Source: Schistocerca nitens
Lineage: Eukaryota > Arthropoda > Insecta > Orthoptera > Acrididae
Direction of reading: 5' to 3'
Length of the DNA stretch: 64,000 nucleotides
NCBI RefSeq assembly: GCF_023898315.1
Contig: NC_064621.1
Location: 125,649,521-125,713,520 of the forward strand
Part shown: positions 1-10,934 of the stretch, piece by piece
Position numbering within the stretch: the stretch's first letter is position 1
Layout: the number at the start of each line of letters is the position of its first letter
Position numbers and translations under genes: made by a program
The notes under the pieces: model-generated
Database searches by the model: none
Seen by the model: only the letters and a program-made list of their open reading frames with translations
Told to the model about the DNA's origin: nothing

Positions 1-739
1 AGTTGCAGTCACTAGTTGTGGATTCACTGTTGCCTTGAAGTCCACACAAAGTCTCAATTTTCCGGAAGGTTTTTGCAAAATTACTAAGGGTGATGCCCAG
101 AGAGAAGCCTGCACACATTCAATTACACCTTGTGATTCCAAATCGTGTAGTGTTTCTGCAACCTCATCACGCAATGCGTGGGGAACATTGCGCGCTCTGA
201 AAAATTTCGGTTGCGCGTTTACTTTCAGTTCCAAATGTGCTTTATAGTTCTTAGCGCAACCGAGGCCCAGTGCAAAAATGTCTGCAAATTCGGCACATAG
301 ACGAGAAACACTGGCTGAAGGCACAGTCTGGTTCACTGATAGGACCTGATTTACTATAGAAAAGTTAAACAACTGAAATAAATCGAAACCAAACAAGTTC
401 ACTGCAGCAGAAGAACGAAGGACGTAAAATGACACAAGTTTTGTTTGTCCTTTGTATGTTGCAAGAAGGCTGCACTGTCCTAACAGAGGGATATGCTGAC
501 CTAAATAGGTACTTAACATTCGCGGCACGCAACGGAGGTGTGCCCAGCAGTTTGGAAGTGTCTTGATTGAGCAATGAAACTGCAGCTCCGGTATAGCGCT
601 GGAATGGTATCAAGTTGCGATTAATGTCCAAGTCCACAAAAACTTTATTGTCCTGCTGACGACAAGAGCGACTGTCTCGTGCAGCGTGAACTGTCACTGG
701 TACAAAATCACTTGCGACTTGACGGGAGTGCCGGCGATG

Positions 740-1864
740 TCAACGCACACTATTTGTGGGACGAACACAGTCACTGTTAGAGAGAGTGGCACTGGGCGGA
801 GTGGCATGAACTATATGAATTTCCATGGGCGAAGTGTCGGGAGCCTGAGTATCCTTAGTTTGATTCCGATTCCGGCGCGAAGCAAAGGGCCTGGAATGGT
901 TTTGAGTTTCCGATCTGAGCTTTTTCTGGCAAACACTCTGAACATGTCCTTTTTTATTACAGAAAAAGCAAATAGCCTGGCGTGACGGGCAAATCTCACG
1001 CGAATGTCTAGTAGCACACCGCGGGCATGATTTTAGCACTGCATTTGCTTGCCGGCGCGGTACACGTGACTGAGAGCCAGGCGGCTTTGGCGCGACCAGG
1101 CGTGAGGACAGTTTACTGTTCCGTGCCGCTTGCCCGGCGGGCCGGTTAACCTGACACATGGGTGGCGAAGTTTCAAATGATTCCTGAGCAAAGTCAAATG
1201 TGTCCTGCCGACCCAATATGTCCATCACTTGTTGAAGGGAGGGATTGACTAGTTTCAAAATCTGTTCCCTTATACGAACATCAGAAACGTTGTGTGCAAT
1301 TGCATCACGTACCATAGTATCTGAACAGGGGAGTCCACATTGACACTCAGAAGCACAATCCCTAGTAAGGCCTTGCAAGGTTGCAACCCACTCCCGATTA
1401 TTCTGACCTGCCGTACGTTTTGTACGAAAGAAGGTATACTGTTTGGCAACTACATTGACTGATTCTTTGAAATATGCATCTAATGCAGACAAAATTTCGC
1501 CGTAGGACAGAGTTGCGATCTCACGTCTGGGAAATAATTTGACTATCACACGGTACGTAGTTTCTCCTACGGAGGACAACAAAAAAGGCTGCCGCTCGTT
1601 ACCTTGAATTCTGTAGGCGGCGAGATGGAATCCAAATTGGCGTGACCACTCCGTCCAGCTTTCCAGTACAGCATCAAAAGGACGAAAGGTTGGTGCAACT
1701 GCGTGTTGTGGCTGCGTTTGTGGTGGAGCGGCGAATGCCGCATCGTTTTGCATTGCACGTTGACCCTGGATGAGCTGTCCAAGGGCATCCAGTAAGGCCT
1801 GCGTCTGCTGATTCTGTAAGCGATAAATTTCGGACAGTACATCTGGAGATTGTGGCGAAGCCAT
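740..1864 (-). CDS. gag: Gag-like protein of the Gypsy element (fossil part)
   Basis: A 374-residue frame starts at an ATG about 56 bases inside the LTR. It is rich in Gln and Arg near the N terminus. The C-terminal third has two Cys-rich knuckles, the second of the form C-x2-C-x4-H-x4-C (CFFCNKKGHVQSVC), the nucleic-acid-binding signature of retroelement Gag. In this family Gag packages the element RNA. The pol part follows downstream on the minus strand. It is described here only as a part of the fossil element. Confidence 0.85.
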   Translation of the reverse strand: MASPQSPDVLSEIYRLQNQQTQALLDALGQLIQGQRAMQNDAAFAAPPQTQPQHAVAPTFRPFDAVLESWTEWSRQFGFHLAAYRIQGNERQPFLLSSVGETTYRVIVKLFPRREIATLSYGEILSALDAYFKESVNVVAKQYTFFRTKRTAGQNNREWVATLQGLTRDCASECQCGLPCSDTMVRDAIAHNVSDVRIREQILKLVNPSLQQVMDILGRQDTFDFAQESFETSPPMCQVNRPAGQAARNSKLSSRLVAPKPPGSQSRVPRRQANAVLKSCPRCATRHSREICPSRQAICFFCNKKGHVQSVCQKKLRSETQNHSRPFASRRNRNQTKDTQAPDTSPMEIHIVHATPPSATLSNSDCVRPTNSVR

Positions 1865-2267
1865 TACACAAGTAAATCAGGGCAGTATAGTTACGAACGC
1901 GGTGTGGCCTCATCGCCAAATGTTGTGGGTTGGCAACTGAGCCAACCCGGTATGACAGGAAGTCGAAAGGCACACGCGTTTTAGCTCACACAGGCTGGCG
2001 TGAGGTCTGGAACAGGTCAAGGAAATTAGACTAGTAAAAAAGGACGTAGCTGTGGAATACTTAACTTTAATCCATAAATGGTGAACATCGCTCTTGACTG
2101 TAGATGTTTTACAGCACCAATAGTAACTGGTAATGGCGCCTTGCTAGGTCGTAGCAAATGACGTAGCTGAAGGCTATGCTAACTTTCGTCTCGGCAAATG
2201 ATATCGTATTTTGTCAGTGAACCATCGCTAGCAAAGTCGGCTGTACAACTGGGCGAGTGCTAGGTAG

Positions 2268-3534
2268 TAGAGATGGGCAAAACTGTTCTTTTCAGAGATT
2301 GGATCAGAACTGTTCACTCCCTGAAATGAATTAGCTGTTTTTCATGACTCACCACTCATTTACAAAAGAAAATAAATGAAAGGCACATTGCCCTTTAAAC
2401 TTGGTTTATTCCAGTACTATACCTGTATTTTGATCTTATTTGATCCTATTTTGAAGTAACATAGATAATGAGTAAGAATTTTGTATTGTTTATTGAAATT
2501 TCCACGATATGACAAAGTTTTTGATTATTGATTTATTTTGCACTAGCGTGGTTTTTTGGGTGATCGGAAAATGTTGTAGCTTGAGATTTACATTAACAAT
2601 ATATTTGGCTATAATGTATTAAAATTTCATTAACCTCATACAAATACATCGCAAGCCATATATTTTTCCTTTCGAAGACGCCTAAAATCGCAAAATCCGT
2701 ACCAGAATAAGAAAAAAAAATATAAATTTGACTGTAAAACGAAAGTGCTGCATATAGCCTTACGCAGAATAAAACAAGGAAAATATTGGTGTATCACATT
2801 TTGCGATACGTTTATCGGTTCGCTCGTAATTAAAGCGTAAATTCGAGTGTCCATAATAAAAATCCTATAGTAAGAGTAGTCATCAGGAACCTAATCTAAT
2901 CAGTTTAAACAAATAAAAATAAAATAAAAACAATTGATGTATACATAACATAATAATGTAATATACATAGCGGTATTACTACGAAGAACAATATCCAGTG
3001 GGGACAAACTCCGATGCAGAGGCGCTGAGTCGAGCAGGTCGAGCCGCGAGCTGTATTACTGCGTGAGCTGAGACCGCAGAGACCAGAGTGACACCAGAGT
3101 CGCTTTGCTCGACGCTCTGGCTAGAGTCGAGACGGTGGGGTGAGCGTTGAGCGGGCGAGTTCAGAGGGTGGGGGGAGCTCACCCGCTCCGAGACAAATCG
3201 TCCGCTCCCTTGCGAGCGGGTTTTTGCAAGTAGTTCCTATGTTATCCGCTAGGTGGCTCTCTGTCCTGTTGCTGGCATCAACTGCCCAGAGGGCAGGACG
3301 TGCGACTGAAACGATCGCCCACAGAGTGCGATGCGAAGTTAAGCTGCGCCAGACACTGCACAGTGCACACGGCAGACGACGCACAGAGACGGCCCGGCAT
3401 ATGTGAAACACAAAATCCAATGGGGCACTGCACAATGCAGGCAGCCAAGGTAGAAGCAGGGCAGAGGCCGGCGCTGGCTGTGTTGTGTGGCGTGCACTGT
3501 GCTCTGACCAGCAGAGGCGCTGCTGATATGCTCC

Positions 3535-3576
<42 letters not shown>

Positions 3577-3682
3577 GGGAAACGTTTGGAGCTACCGTTC
3601 TTTTTTTCTGAATCACTGATTGTTCACTCCTTTGAAAGATTGAACTCTATGAATTAGTTCAAGAGCGGATCCCCCATCTCTA
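2268..3682. mobile_element. Non-autonomous hAT transposon inside the Gypsy LTR
   Basis: The segment starts tagagatggg (2268-2277) and ends with its exact complement cccatctcta (3673-3682). It is flanked by a perfect 8-bp direct repeat, ctaggtag, at 2260-2267 and 3683-3690. An 8-bp target duplication and a (C/T)AGAGATGGG terminus are typical of hAT transposons. Removing it rejoins the LTR. I see no transposase frame, so it depends on an enzyme from elsewhere. Internally, 2280-2960 is AT-rich and 2980-3530 is clearly GC-rich, followed by a CT microsatellite. The motif tgttcactcc occurs near both ends in direct orientation. Confidence 0.9.
3535..3572. repeat. (CT)n microsatellite in the hAT element
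   Basis: About 19 uninterrupted CT dinucleotides. The open frames running across it (Ser/Leu repeats on one strand, Arg/Glu on the other) are artefacts of the repeat. Confidence 0.95.
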
Positions 3683-3830
3683 CTAGGTAGTCTCTGTAGA
3701 CCTGCCGTGTGGCGGCGCTCGGTCTGCAATCACTGATAGTGGCGACACGCGGGTCCGACGTATACTAACAGACCGCGGCCGAATTAAAGGCTACCACCTA
3801 GCAAGTGTGGTGTCTGGCGGTGACACCACA

Positions 3831-4140
3831 TAGAGTACAAGTGTCTCTGAACACAGTGCACCCAACACTCCTAACGATGGGCCTCCGCAGCCGACGACGT
3901 ATGCCTGTGTCACTGTTAACACCACGTCATCGACAACTAAGACTGAAAGGGGCACGTGACCATCGGCATTGGCCGTTGGCGCAGTGGCAGAGCGTTGCAT
4001 GATCTGATGAATCCCGATACCTTCTTCATCGTGCCGATGGGAGGGCGCGAATCTGTCGTCTTCCAGGGGAACAGCTCCTTGTGAGCTGTACTGTGGGACG
4101 GAGACAAGCTGTCGGCGGCTCCATTAATGTATGGTACTGA
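3831..4140 (+). pseudogene. Tc1-like transposase relic
   Basis: The reading contains GLRSRR...LLTPRHR, then HRHWPLAQWQSVA, an in-frame stop in place of the usual Trp (4000-4002), and SDESRYLLHRADGR. This is the Tc1/mariner region leading to the first catalytic Asp of the DDE triad. The relic ends at a stop at 4138-4140. Its upstream part is separated by the Gypsy insertion at 3830. It differs in sequence from the other Tc1-like copies in the window. Confidence 0.78.
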
Positions 4141-5220
4141 TGGTTAAACATGAACACTTTCCATGTACTAAAATTGGTTGTCTTAGTGTGTTAAGGTGGC
4201 GTAACTGAGCAAGAAGGTGTTGAAGCTACGACACCTGGCACACCACACACGAGCTGACAAGGAACGAGGACGACAGCAATGAGGGGAGCACACAGCTGAC
4301 GATGGCATGCAGACCACGCCCTGAATCGACGGGGCCGGTGGTCAACTCAGCAGCCAAGGAGAGGTGAGATCCAGCACCTCTGTATACGACAAAGAGGTCG
4401 GTCCTGGTCTCTGTACATGGTGCGGATCGGGGGCAGTAATGAAAAGGTCCAAGAAGGTTTCTATATTTATTGCTCGCCACGTCAGGTGGAGCGACAGCCC
4501 AGCTGACCTTTAGTGCCTAATGACACCATCTTTGAGGACCTCAGCTAAAAAAAGGCTCTCGTCTGACCATGGTCCCTCCCTTGCCCTAAAGCGTCTATAG
4601 AAGGAGCAATGACCTGTGGCTGAGCTGCGAGAGGTCACCGATCATAGATGCACCGATGGGATCTTGTGCCTGTCGGACAAGATGTCGACAACGAGCTCTT
4701 AGGTGAGAGCCATCCTGCCTCAAGAAGATGCGGGGCCCTGTGGTGCCATCTCGGTAATTGACGTTGCTGTCTTCTCAGCCGTTAGCCATCCCTCAACTTG
4801 CTAGTCAGAACTAATGTCACTTCCGTTCCTGCAAGAAACTTGTGCCGTGTGTGTGAGAGTGTCAATGTGGATTCAAATGAATAACATGCGCCTCAGCGAA
4901 CGTAAAGTACTCATTTGTTCTGTTTATGAATTATGTTATAAGAAGGTTATGTTTTTATAAATGTGCCATTTGTTAAAAAGTCATATATTTGTCATGCCAC
5001 GTCTCTTTGTGTTAGAATAGGATTTCATACTTATACCTTGTTACGAATACACAACAGTGGTTTCTCAATACGCAATGATTCTTGTCATTTTGGTGGTACA
5101 TGTGTGTACACAATCCAGACACTGGACTGGGCCAGACCTTGTTGAATTGTGTAAAGATGACACTTGCACCATGCACAATATAAACATCCAGAGACAGTGA
5201 GACACAAAAAAAACCTTTAT
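4141..5220. other. No recognised feature
   Basis: About 1.1 kb without a convincing gene. The first 700 bases are fairly GC-rich with only short frames; the rest becomes AT-rich. A continuation of the Tc1 relic could not be followed past 4140. Confidence 0.4.
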
Positions 5221-5490
5221 TTATAAAATGTCAAATGGGCGTTCAGATATAATTGAATAAGAGCAACCACTATCAACCTCACAAAATGTTACACGAATAT
5301 TGTTCATGTATGCTTTTAGTACTTTAAGTCGAGTAGGGATGGATAACTGACAGTGAATGGACCCTAAGTTATAATAGCGGGTCTTGCCATTCAAATAACA
5401 AGCACAGAGGTGCTTAAACATGTGTATTTGCCCTTTTCTACGTGCGTCCTTGTAATATAATTGTAGTTTTCTTTTGAGTACTCTGACCAA
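5221..5490 (-). mobile_element. Retroelement protease relic (Ty3/Gypsy-like fossil)
   Basis: A short minus-strand frame contains CEVDSGCSYSIISE. This matches the active-site form of retroelement aspartic protease, hydrophobic-D-(S/T)-G, followed by the conserved Ser-Ile-Ile. It is preceded by a stretch that may be a decayed knuckle region. It is isolated, with no LTR nearby that I can see, so it is an old, broken fragment. Confidence is limited by length. Confidence 0.5.
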
Positions 5491-6345
5491 TAATTGTCTC
5501 AGGAATCGGCAGAGATTAAAGTAAAATTAACACTAAATAATGATCACGTCTTTAACAGTAAATCCAGTCACTGAAGGCAGGTACCCTAGGAATGAGTGGG
5601 AGTTAGCATCAGAGAGGAAGCAGTGGTAATCAATCGCCCATAACTAATCAGGCGAACGGATTAAGATACCAGTTATGGAGATATTAATTTTGTACCACAG
5701 GTGGTAACATGGTGTTACCACCTGATTGATTTGAAGAGAGGGGCTATGTAAGATGGCAAGAACTATGCCCCTTACATGAAGTCATTAAAGATCACTGAAC
5801 TCACGTTGAGCGAACAGTAGGGCTGAACAAAAATAACTGACAAGGCACAATGCATCTTGTAGAGGGTATAGCATGGACGTATTGGAATAATTAATGTTGA
5901 GTGACGGTTTTAAAGTAATTTACACGAATGAAAACCTTATGGAAACGCAACGATTTACTGGAGGTTAGTTTATCCCAGAGAAGTATTCAGAGTTGACCGA
6001 AGTGCGCGGCTGGGGAGCGCGAAGGGAAGCGACAATAGGCAGCTTAGGACGGCTCAAACTCTGAGAAAGCGGTAACGGGGTGCGGCCTCCAGCTGTCTTA
6101 AGATGAATGATAGTGAGGGGGGTTGGTTGACCCCATGCTGGTGTACCGGGAAGCAGATGGAGAACTTGTACGCCTGTTGATAAATGTTCGTCGTCCTGTT
6201 TTCAGTGAAACATGCGAGAAAGCCACGCAAAGCTACGGTGGAACGGTCAACAGAGGCCAAAATATGCTTGTTCGTGACTATAGCAACTTCACGCTGAATT
6301 CACGGTCCGCAGAGTCTGAAGTAAATCAGGTGAAGAGCGACAGAA
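5491..6345. other. No recognised feature
   Basis: Short frames only and moderately AT-rich sequence. It is the target in which the SINE at 6361 inserted. Confidence 0.4.
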
Positions 6346-6360
6346 TGAAATACGCCGGCC

Positions 6361-6553
6361 GCGGTGGTCTCGCGGTTCTAGGCGCTCAGTCCGGAACCGC
6401 GCGACTGCTACGGTCGCAGGTTCGAATCCTGCCTCGGGCATGGATGTATGTGATGTCCTTCGGTTGGTTAGGTTTAAGTAGTTGTAAGTTCTCGGGGACT
6501 GATGACCACAGATGTTAAGTCCCATAGTGCTCAGAGCCATTTGAACCATTTTT
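6361..6553 (+). mobile_element. tRNA-derived SINE, copy 1
   Basis: The copy has a Leu-tRNA-like box A region followed by box B (ggttcgaatcc), then a body with the conserved gatgtccttcgg...ggttaggttt stretch and the tail agagccatttgaaccatttttt. A perfect 15-bp direct repeat, tgaaatacgccggcc, flanks it at 6346-6360 and 6554-6568, as expected for LINE-mobilised insertion. It belongs to the GGGACT/AGTCCC hairpin type. Confidence 0.93.
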
Positions 6554-6568
6554 TGAAATACGCCGGCC

Positions 6569-9500
6569 TCCGATGGGAACGTAGGACCAAGGAATTCCGG
6601 AAAATTGGTGTTTTGTGCAGACGCTAACTTTGATGGGTGGCCTGGGAGGAGCTAAATAGCAGAAGTTGAGAGGAGGGGAAATTTTGGGGGAATTTGTTCA
6701 CTTCCCAGAGCAGGCATTGGTCGGTGCTGGGAAGCGACGCATAATTAACACGTCTTGCGCTGTAATTGGCGTAAGTGATTTTGCTGGAGGGGAAACCGAG
6801 GCGAAGAGTGGACTGGCAGAAGTCTCCATAGAGGTCTTCCATTCCCAGCTTGCCTTGAGTGCGGACGTGGCGTTCTACTCAGCTTGCCTGAGAGAGAGTG
6901 AGCATCTCTGCAGTTTAGGATTTCGCAAAAGGAACGATTGAGACAGAAAGTTTTGGTTCAGCTATGTACTGAGCAAGATAGCTAGGAGTGAATAGATGAG
7001 TGCAGCCTTGCAGCACCACGAGGCCGTCCGACGTCCGCACTACGACGCCACCCCGCCACGCTGAATTTGGTGATATTGCACCTGCTCCGGCTTGAATTAG
7101 GCCACTGATTAATTTGTTCGATCACATCAGCAAAGTTTCCACGAGTGTTTCATGGGCCGTGTATTGTGGAATTCTTCTCGCACTTCGTATTACGGCTGGG
7201 TCAGTCGATAGGAATTAATTTTGATTTATCGCGCTTTACTCCACGTAAACACAATTTATTACAACTGCCTGTTAGGAGAGTCAGGTAATGTGATGACTGG
7301 AGGTCGGGAGTTAAAATAAATTTGTGCTAATCGACTTTCAGTCAAGTAGTTGAAATCCCAAGTCACTTTCTTAATTAATTTTATGTTCAACATTTGCATC
7401 TGTTGCTCAACAGCTGAATATAACATCAATGTGCACCCCTTTTTAATTAAAAGTGATCAATTCTGAATCAATTAATGTCAACACTGCCACCGAAGGTCAA
7501 TCAGGAGTCACAGGGCCTTATTACTTTCTTTGCGTTATCCGATATTGCGGCAGTTTTGAACTCTCTGTTTATCTGTTAGTCAATTAGCTAGGGTGAACAC
7601 ACGCCAAAACCAGATAAGTGACAGGTTTGGTGTTACAATAAAACTTACCAAGAACTCCAAACAAAGTGAATCTTCTGTTGACAAAGTTACTTCTAAAGTT
7701 GAAAAGCACAGCTATAAATGCAACTGACAATCTGAAACTCGTAGATTGCACTGACTCCATGGCTGAATGTTAAACTGAAAAGATGCATGCATCTGTCAAT
7801 GCACTTAAGGCTGTAGAACAGGCAGCTGCAATGCTCTGACTAAATTCTCGCCAGGGACTATCCCACTGTGCTGGTGATGTTCCTCTGCTCACCATAAATT
7901 ATCAGCAGAAGTAGATCAGAGAGTTGGCTCCATCTCTCGCTCTCAGAAGAGCGACACTGCAATCACAATTCTGCAGAGTCGAGCCCTGGATCTCCAGAGT
8001 GGCGACTGTAGCCTGCAGAGTTGTGTTCAGCACCAAGACTCACATGGAAGTCCTTTCTTGTCTACCAGAATCGAGCAACTTGCTCTTTCATTCCTGCCGA
8101 GACAACATCACTACCAGTCCTTTTACAAGCATTCTCTGTCTGCCTGTGACGTAATTGCTTTAACAGCAAAAATACTACCAAGAAAGTTTATCACATAAAA
8201 ACTCCAGCGACTTTTGTAATCTCCCCCCTGTTTCAAATAGCTTCCCTCTACGTGACATGACCTCATGACGACACGTTTGTTTTTACCAAATGGTGTTTTG
8301 TCGCTCCCAGCAGTTGCCTTCTCTTCCCAGGTCCTGGAAAGTTATAAACTGTGCCAGAGACTACCCATTAATTCTCCGGGCTACTAATATGCTTATCTGC
8401 TGAACGCACTATTCAGAACGCAGAAGAACACCAGCCTGCTGCTGATAGGTGTTCTTTTCTCACCCAACAACTCTGCTCGCTGGCGATAGTGGAAACATAC
8501 TATAAAGATAAACACAAGCTGCTGTCAGCTAGAGGTTGCGCGGTGATGCAACTATCACTCAGCGAATCCATTTCTGTCTACCTGCGGCCTCGCCTAGCGC
8601 TGATTCTAAGGACGCCTGTCTCCCTACTGCATACCAAGCCCCATTTCTCTGCTGTGCCCCGCATCATCTGTCCTAAATCCATCGTGCATGCGATTCCAAA
8701 ACACTCTCTGCAAAGCAAAGAACAGTCCCACACCAGGATTAATATGAAGACGCTAATTAAGACAAGAAGTTACTTAGAAGTCAGCATTTACAGACATTGC
8801 AGTCAAATTTACTCTTACTCTTAGATACTCCATCCTCATCAACTTCTGCTTGAAACTGATCTTCATGTTGAATAAAAAGTGACAAGTCAAACAGATAGTC
8901 CCCTGGCACTCTTAAACTTACCTTTTCTCCCTTCTTTCTTGTAACAGGAAATATTTTCACGTGTCGAAAGATTTACTGAGAAGATGTTTTGAATGTAATG
9001 AATAGGTTCAGGCAGTTAGACAGACCTCTCGAAGTTATTGTTCTGGGATAGTAGCCAGTCATTGGAAAAGAGTTGTATGCGAAGTGTTCAAATAAAAGGA
9101 AGTTATAACAATAAATAAGCTCACTTTCTTTTTGCAAGAACTCAGTGATTTACTTCTATGTCGACAATATTCCTTTGTGTTCTCAGAACTGAATCCAAAT
9201 AATCTAATCATATCACAAGAGCTCCACTATCTTGGGAAGAAAGATGGGAGACTCCCTAACACTCGAGAGGTCACCTTCTGATTTCCTCACCGTAAGAGTC
9301 GGAGTTATCAGATAAAAATGTCTGAGACTTAATTTGTGTCTCACGAAGAGACATCAGGGTGAGATCGAAAGAGCTCTGTCAGCTTTTTCAACATTTTTCA
9401 ATCCATATCTAAAGAAGGTGTAAGAGTCCTGCTATTGTAGCTGGTTATGATACAGTATAAAATATTGGTGGACGGTAGGAAGATGTTCATATAATTATTA

Positions 9501-9920
9501 CTCAATCTTGGTATTTGCCTTATGGTTCAGGAACTCCTCCTTGCCGAGAAAACCTCAGCTGGGAATCAATGTGATATTCTACACATGACATCTGATGATT
9601 ACTCTTTATATAACATCAGCAAGAGGAAGTAGTATTGCAAAACTTCTGAAATTAAAGTGTTTATTTTGTGAGGAACAGTTTAAAGTCTCGTCTCAGAAGG
9701 CAATGGCCCACTTTTTCTGACCAAAAACCTTCGATAGAGAATATGTCCCAGTACTAGACGAAATAATACTTAGTGTGTTCTGCCGCTGAGATTCGACCAA
9801 TGTGGTGAATAGCAGGACATCCTTGTTATTCAACAAGCAGTCTGAAACTGCCTGAAACAGAAAGACATCTCATGTTACGTAGTTAACTCAAATCTACGAT
9901 TCTTATATTAAGTTTTTTTT
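6569..9920. other. Unassigned 3.3-kb region
   Basis: No frame here gives a recognisable protein. 6570-7640 has the feel of a dispersed repeat (mixed GC, no coding signal), but I could not define ends or a target duplication. 7640-9920 is AT-rich with only short frames, for example 8489-8824, that show no domain. Confidence 0.35.
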
Positions 9921-9929
9921 TAAAAAAAC

Positions 9930-10698
9930 TAAAGCCTTGAAGTGGCTACGGAGAGCATGTGCAGAATATAGATTGATAGTACATCGAACAAAGACGAAAG
10001 TAATGAGAAGTAGCAGAAATGAGAACAGCGAGAAACTTAACAATAAGATTGATGATCATGAAGTAGATAAAATTAAGAAATTCTGTACTGGGGCAGCAAA
10101 ATAATCGATATTGGACGGAGCAAGGAGGAGGTCAAAAGCAGACTAGCACTGGGAAAAAGGGCATTCCTAACCAACAGAAGTCTACTGGTAACAAGCATAG
10201 GCCTTAATTTAAGGCAGAAATTTCTTGAGTATGTGCGTTTGTAGGACAGCAGTGTATTGTAGTAAAACATGGATTCGTTTGTAGGACAGCAGTGTATTGT
10301 AGTAAAACATGAATTGTGTGAAAACTGGAATAGAAGAGTATCGAAAAATCTGAGATGTGCTGCTACAGACGAATGTTGAAAATTAGGTGGGCTGAGAATG
10401 TACGACATGAGGAGGTTGTCCGCAGAACTGGAGAGGAAAGGAATGCGTGGAAGTCACTGACAAGAACAAGGGACAGGGTGATAAGACAACTCTTACGACA
10501 TCAGGGAATGACTTCCATGGTACTAGAGGGAGTTACAGAGGGCAAAAAAACTGTAGAGAAAGAGATGGAATACATCCAGCAAATAATCAAGGAAGTAGGT
10601 TGCAAGTGCTACTCTGAGATGAAGAAATTGGCACAGGAGAGGCATTCGTGGTGGGGCGCTTCAAACCAGTTAGAAGATTTGTGGAAAAAAAAAAAAAA
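9930..10698 (+). mobile_element. LINE 3' end (reverse-transcriptase C-terminal region), decayed
   Basis: The plus-strand reading shows KTKVMRSSRN, then LGSKI..GRSKEEVKSRLALGKRAF and later RWAENVRHEEVVRRTGEERN. This is the stretch after the RT palm found in a common arthropod non-LTR retrotransposon group. It has at least one frameshift (near 10095) and a tandem duplication (10236-10315). It ends in 14 A residues at 10685-10698, consistent with a 3' poly(A). The 5' part is missing, as is usual for a truncated LINE. The clade is not resolved. Confidence 0.75.
10236..10315. repeat. 40-bp tandem duplication
   Basis: A 40-bp unit beginning cgtttgtaggacagcagtgt is repeated back to back (10236-10275 and 10276-10315) with almost no difference. 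It is a recent local duplication inside LINE coding sequence and breaks the reading. Confidence 0.9.
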
Positions 10699-10934
10699 GG
10701 TCGCTGGTCACAACGTTCGGGCTGATCAATGTATTAATTATTCTTATTATTAAACAAAGATAACACTAGCCAACCATGTTTTACTTATTTCTATAACTGG
10801 CATGAAACCAGCTAATATTTATGTTTTAGAGAGTGCTGATAGCGAAAATGTTAATGAAAACGAAAGATTAGTTCTCGTTTTGAAGTTATGATAACTGTGC
10901 GTTATTGCCTATATAAACTTATCAGTCGGAAGGT

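Larger units (their letters stand above)
1..3830 (-). mobile_element. Ty3/Gypsy LTR retrotransposon, 5' part (fossil; runs off left edge)
   Basis: An LTR retrotransposon lies on the minus strand and continues past position 1. Its parts, read on the minus strand, are the LTR (3830 down to 1921), a short leader, a gag frame (1864-740) with CCHC zinc knuckles, a protease region (about 697-365) and the start of reverse transcriptase (about 300-1), whose sequence resembles the template-entry region of Gypsy RT. Only one LTR is in view, so insertion age cannot be read from LTR divergence. The coding part looks largely open with about one or two breaks, so it is probably fairly young. The LTR is split by a hAT insertion. 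The element lies inside an older Tc1 relic, whose sequence resumes at 3831. Confidence 0.88.
1921..3830 (-). repeat. Gypsy LTR, split by a hAT insertion
   Basis: The LTR begins TGTGGTGTCA at 3830 on the minus strand and ends ...CAACA at 1921. Without the 1415-bp hAT insert it is about 495 bp. The gag start lies shortly after its inner end, as expected for a 5' LTR. I recognise this as a high-copy LTR type in locust sequence, from memory. The partner LTR would lie outside the window. Confidence 0.8.

Noticed and set aside
3140-3616. Overlapping open frames of about 90-110 codons on both strands
   Set aside because: They lie in the GC-rich core and CT microsatellite of a non-autonomous hAT and consist of repeat-encoded Ser/Leu or Arg/Glu runs.
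6361-6553. tRNA-like sequence with box A and box B at each SINE (also near 25895, 32290, 49094)
   Set aside because: These are SINE heads: each has a long non-tRNA body and flanking target duplications, and the cloverleaf is not maintained. No genuine tRNA gene is supported.
6570-7640. Possible solo LTR
   Set aside because: I could not find TG...CA ends with a matching flanking duplication, so I left it unassigned.
10073-10408. 111-codon minus-strand frame
   Set aside because: Antisense of the LINE C-terminal region and inflated by the 40-bp tandem duplication.
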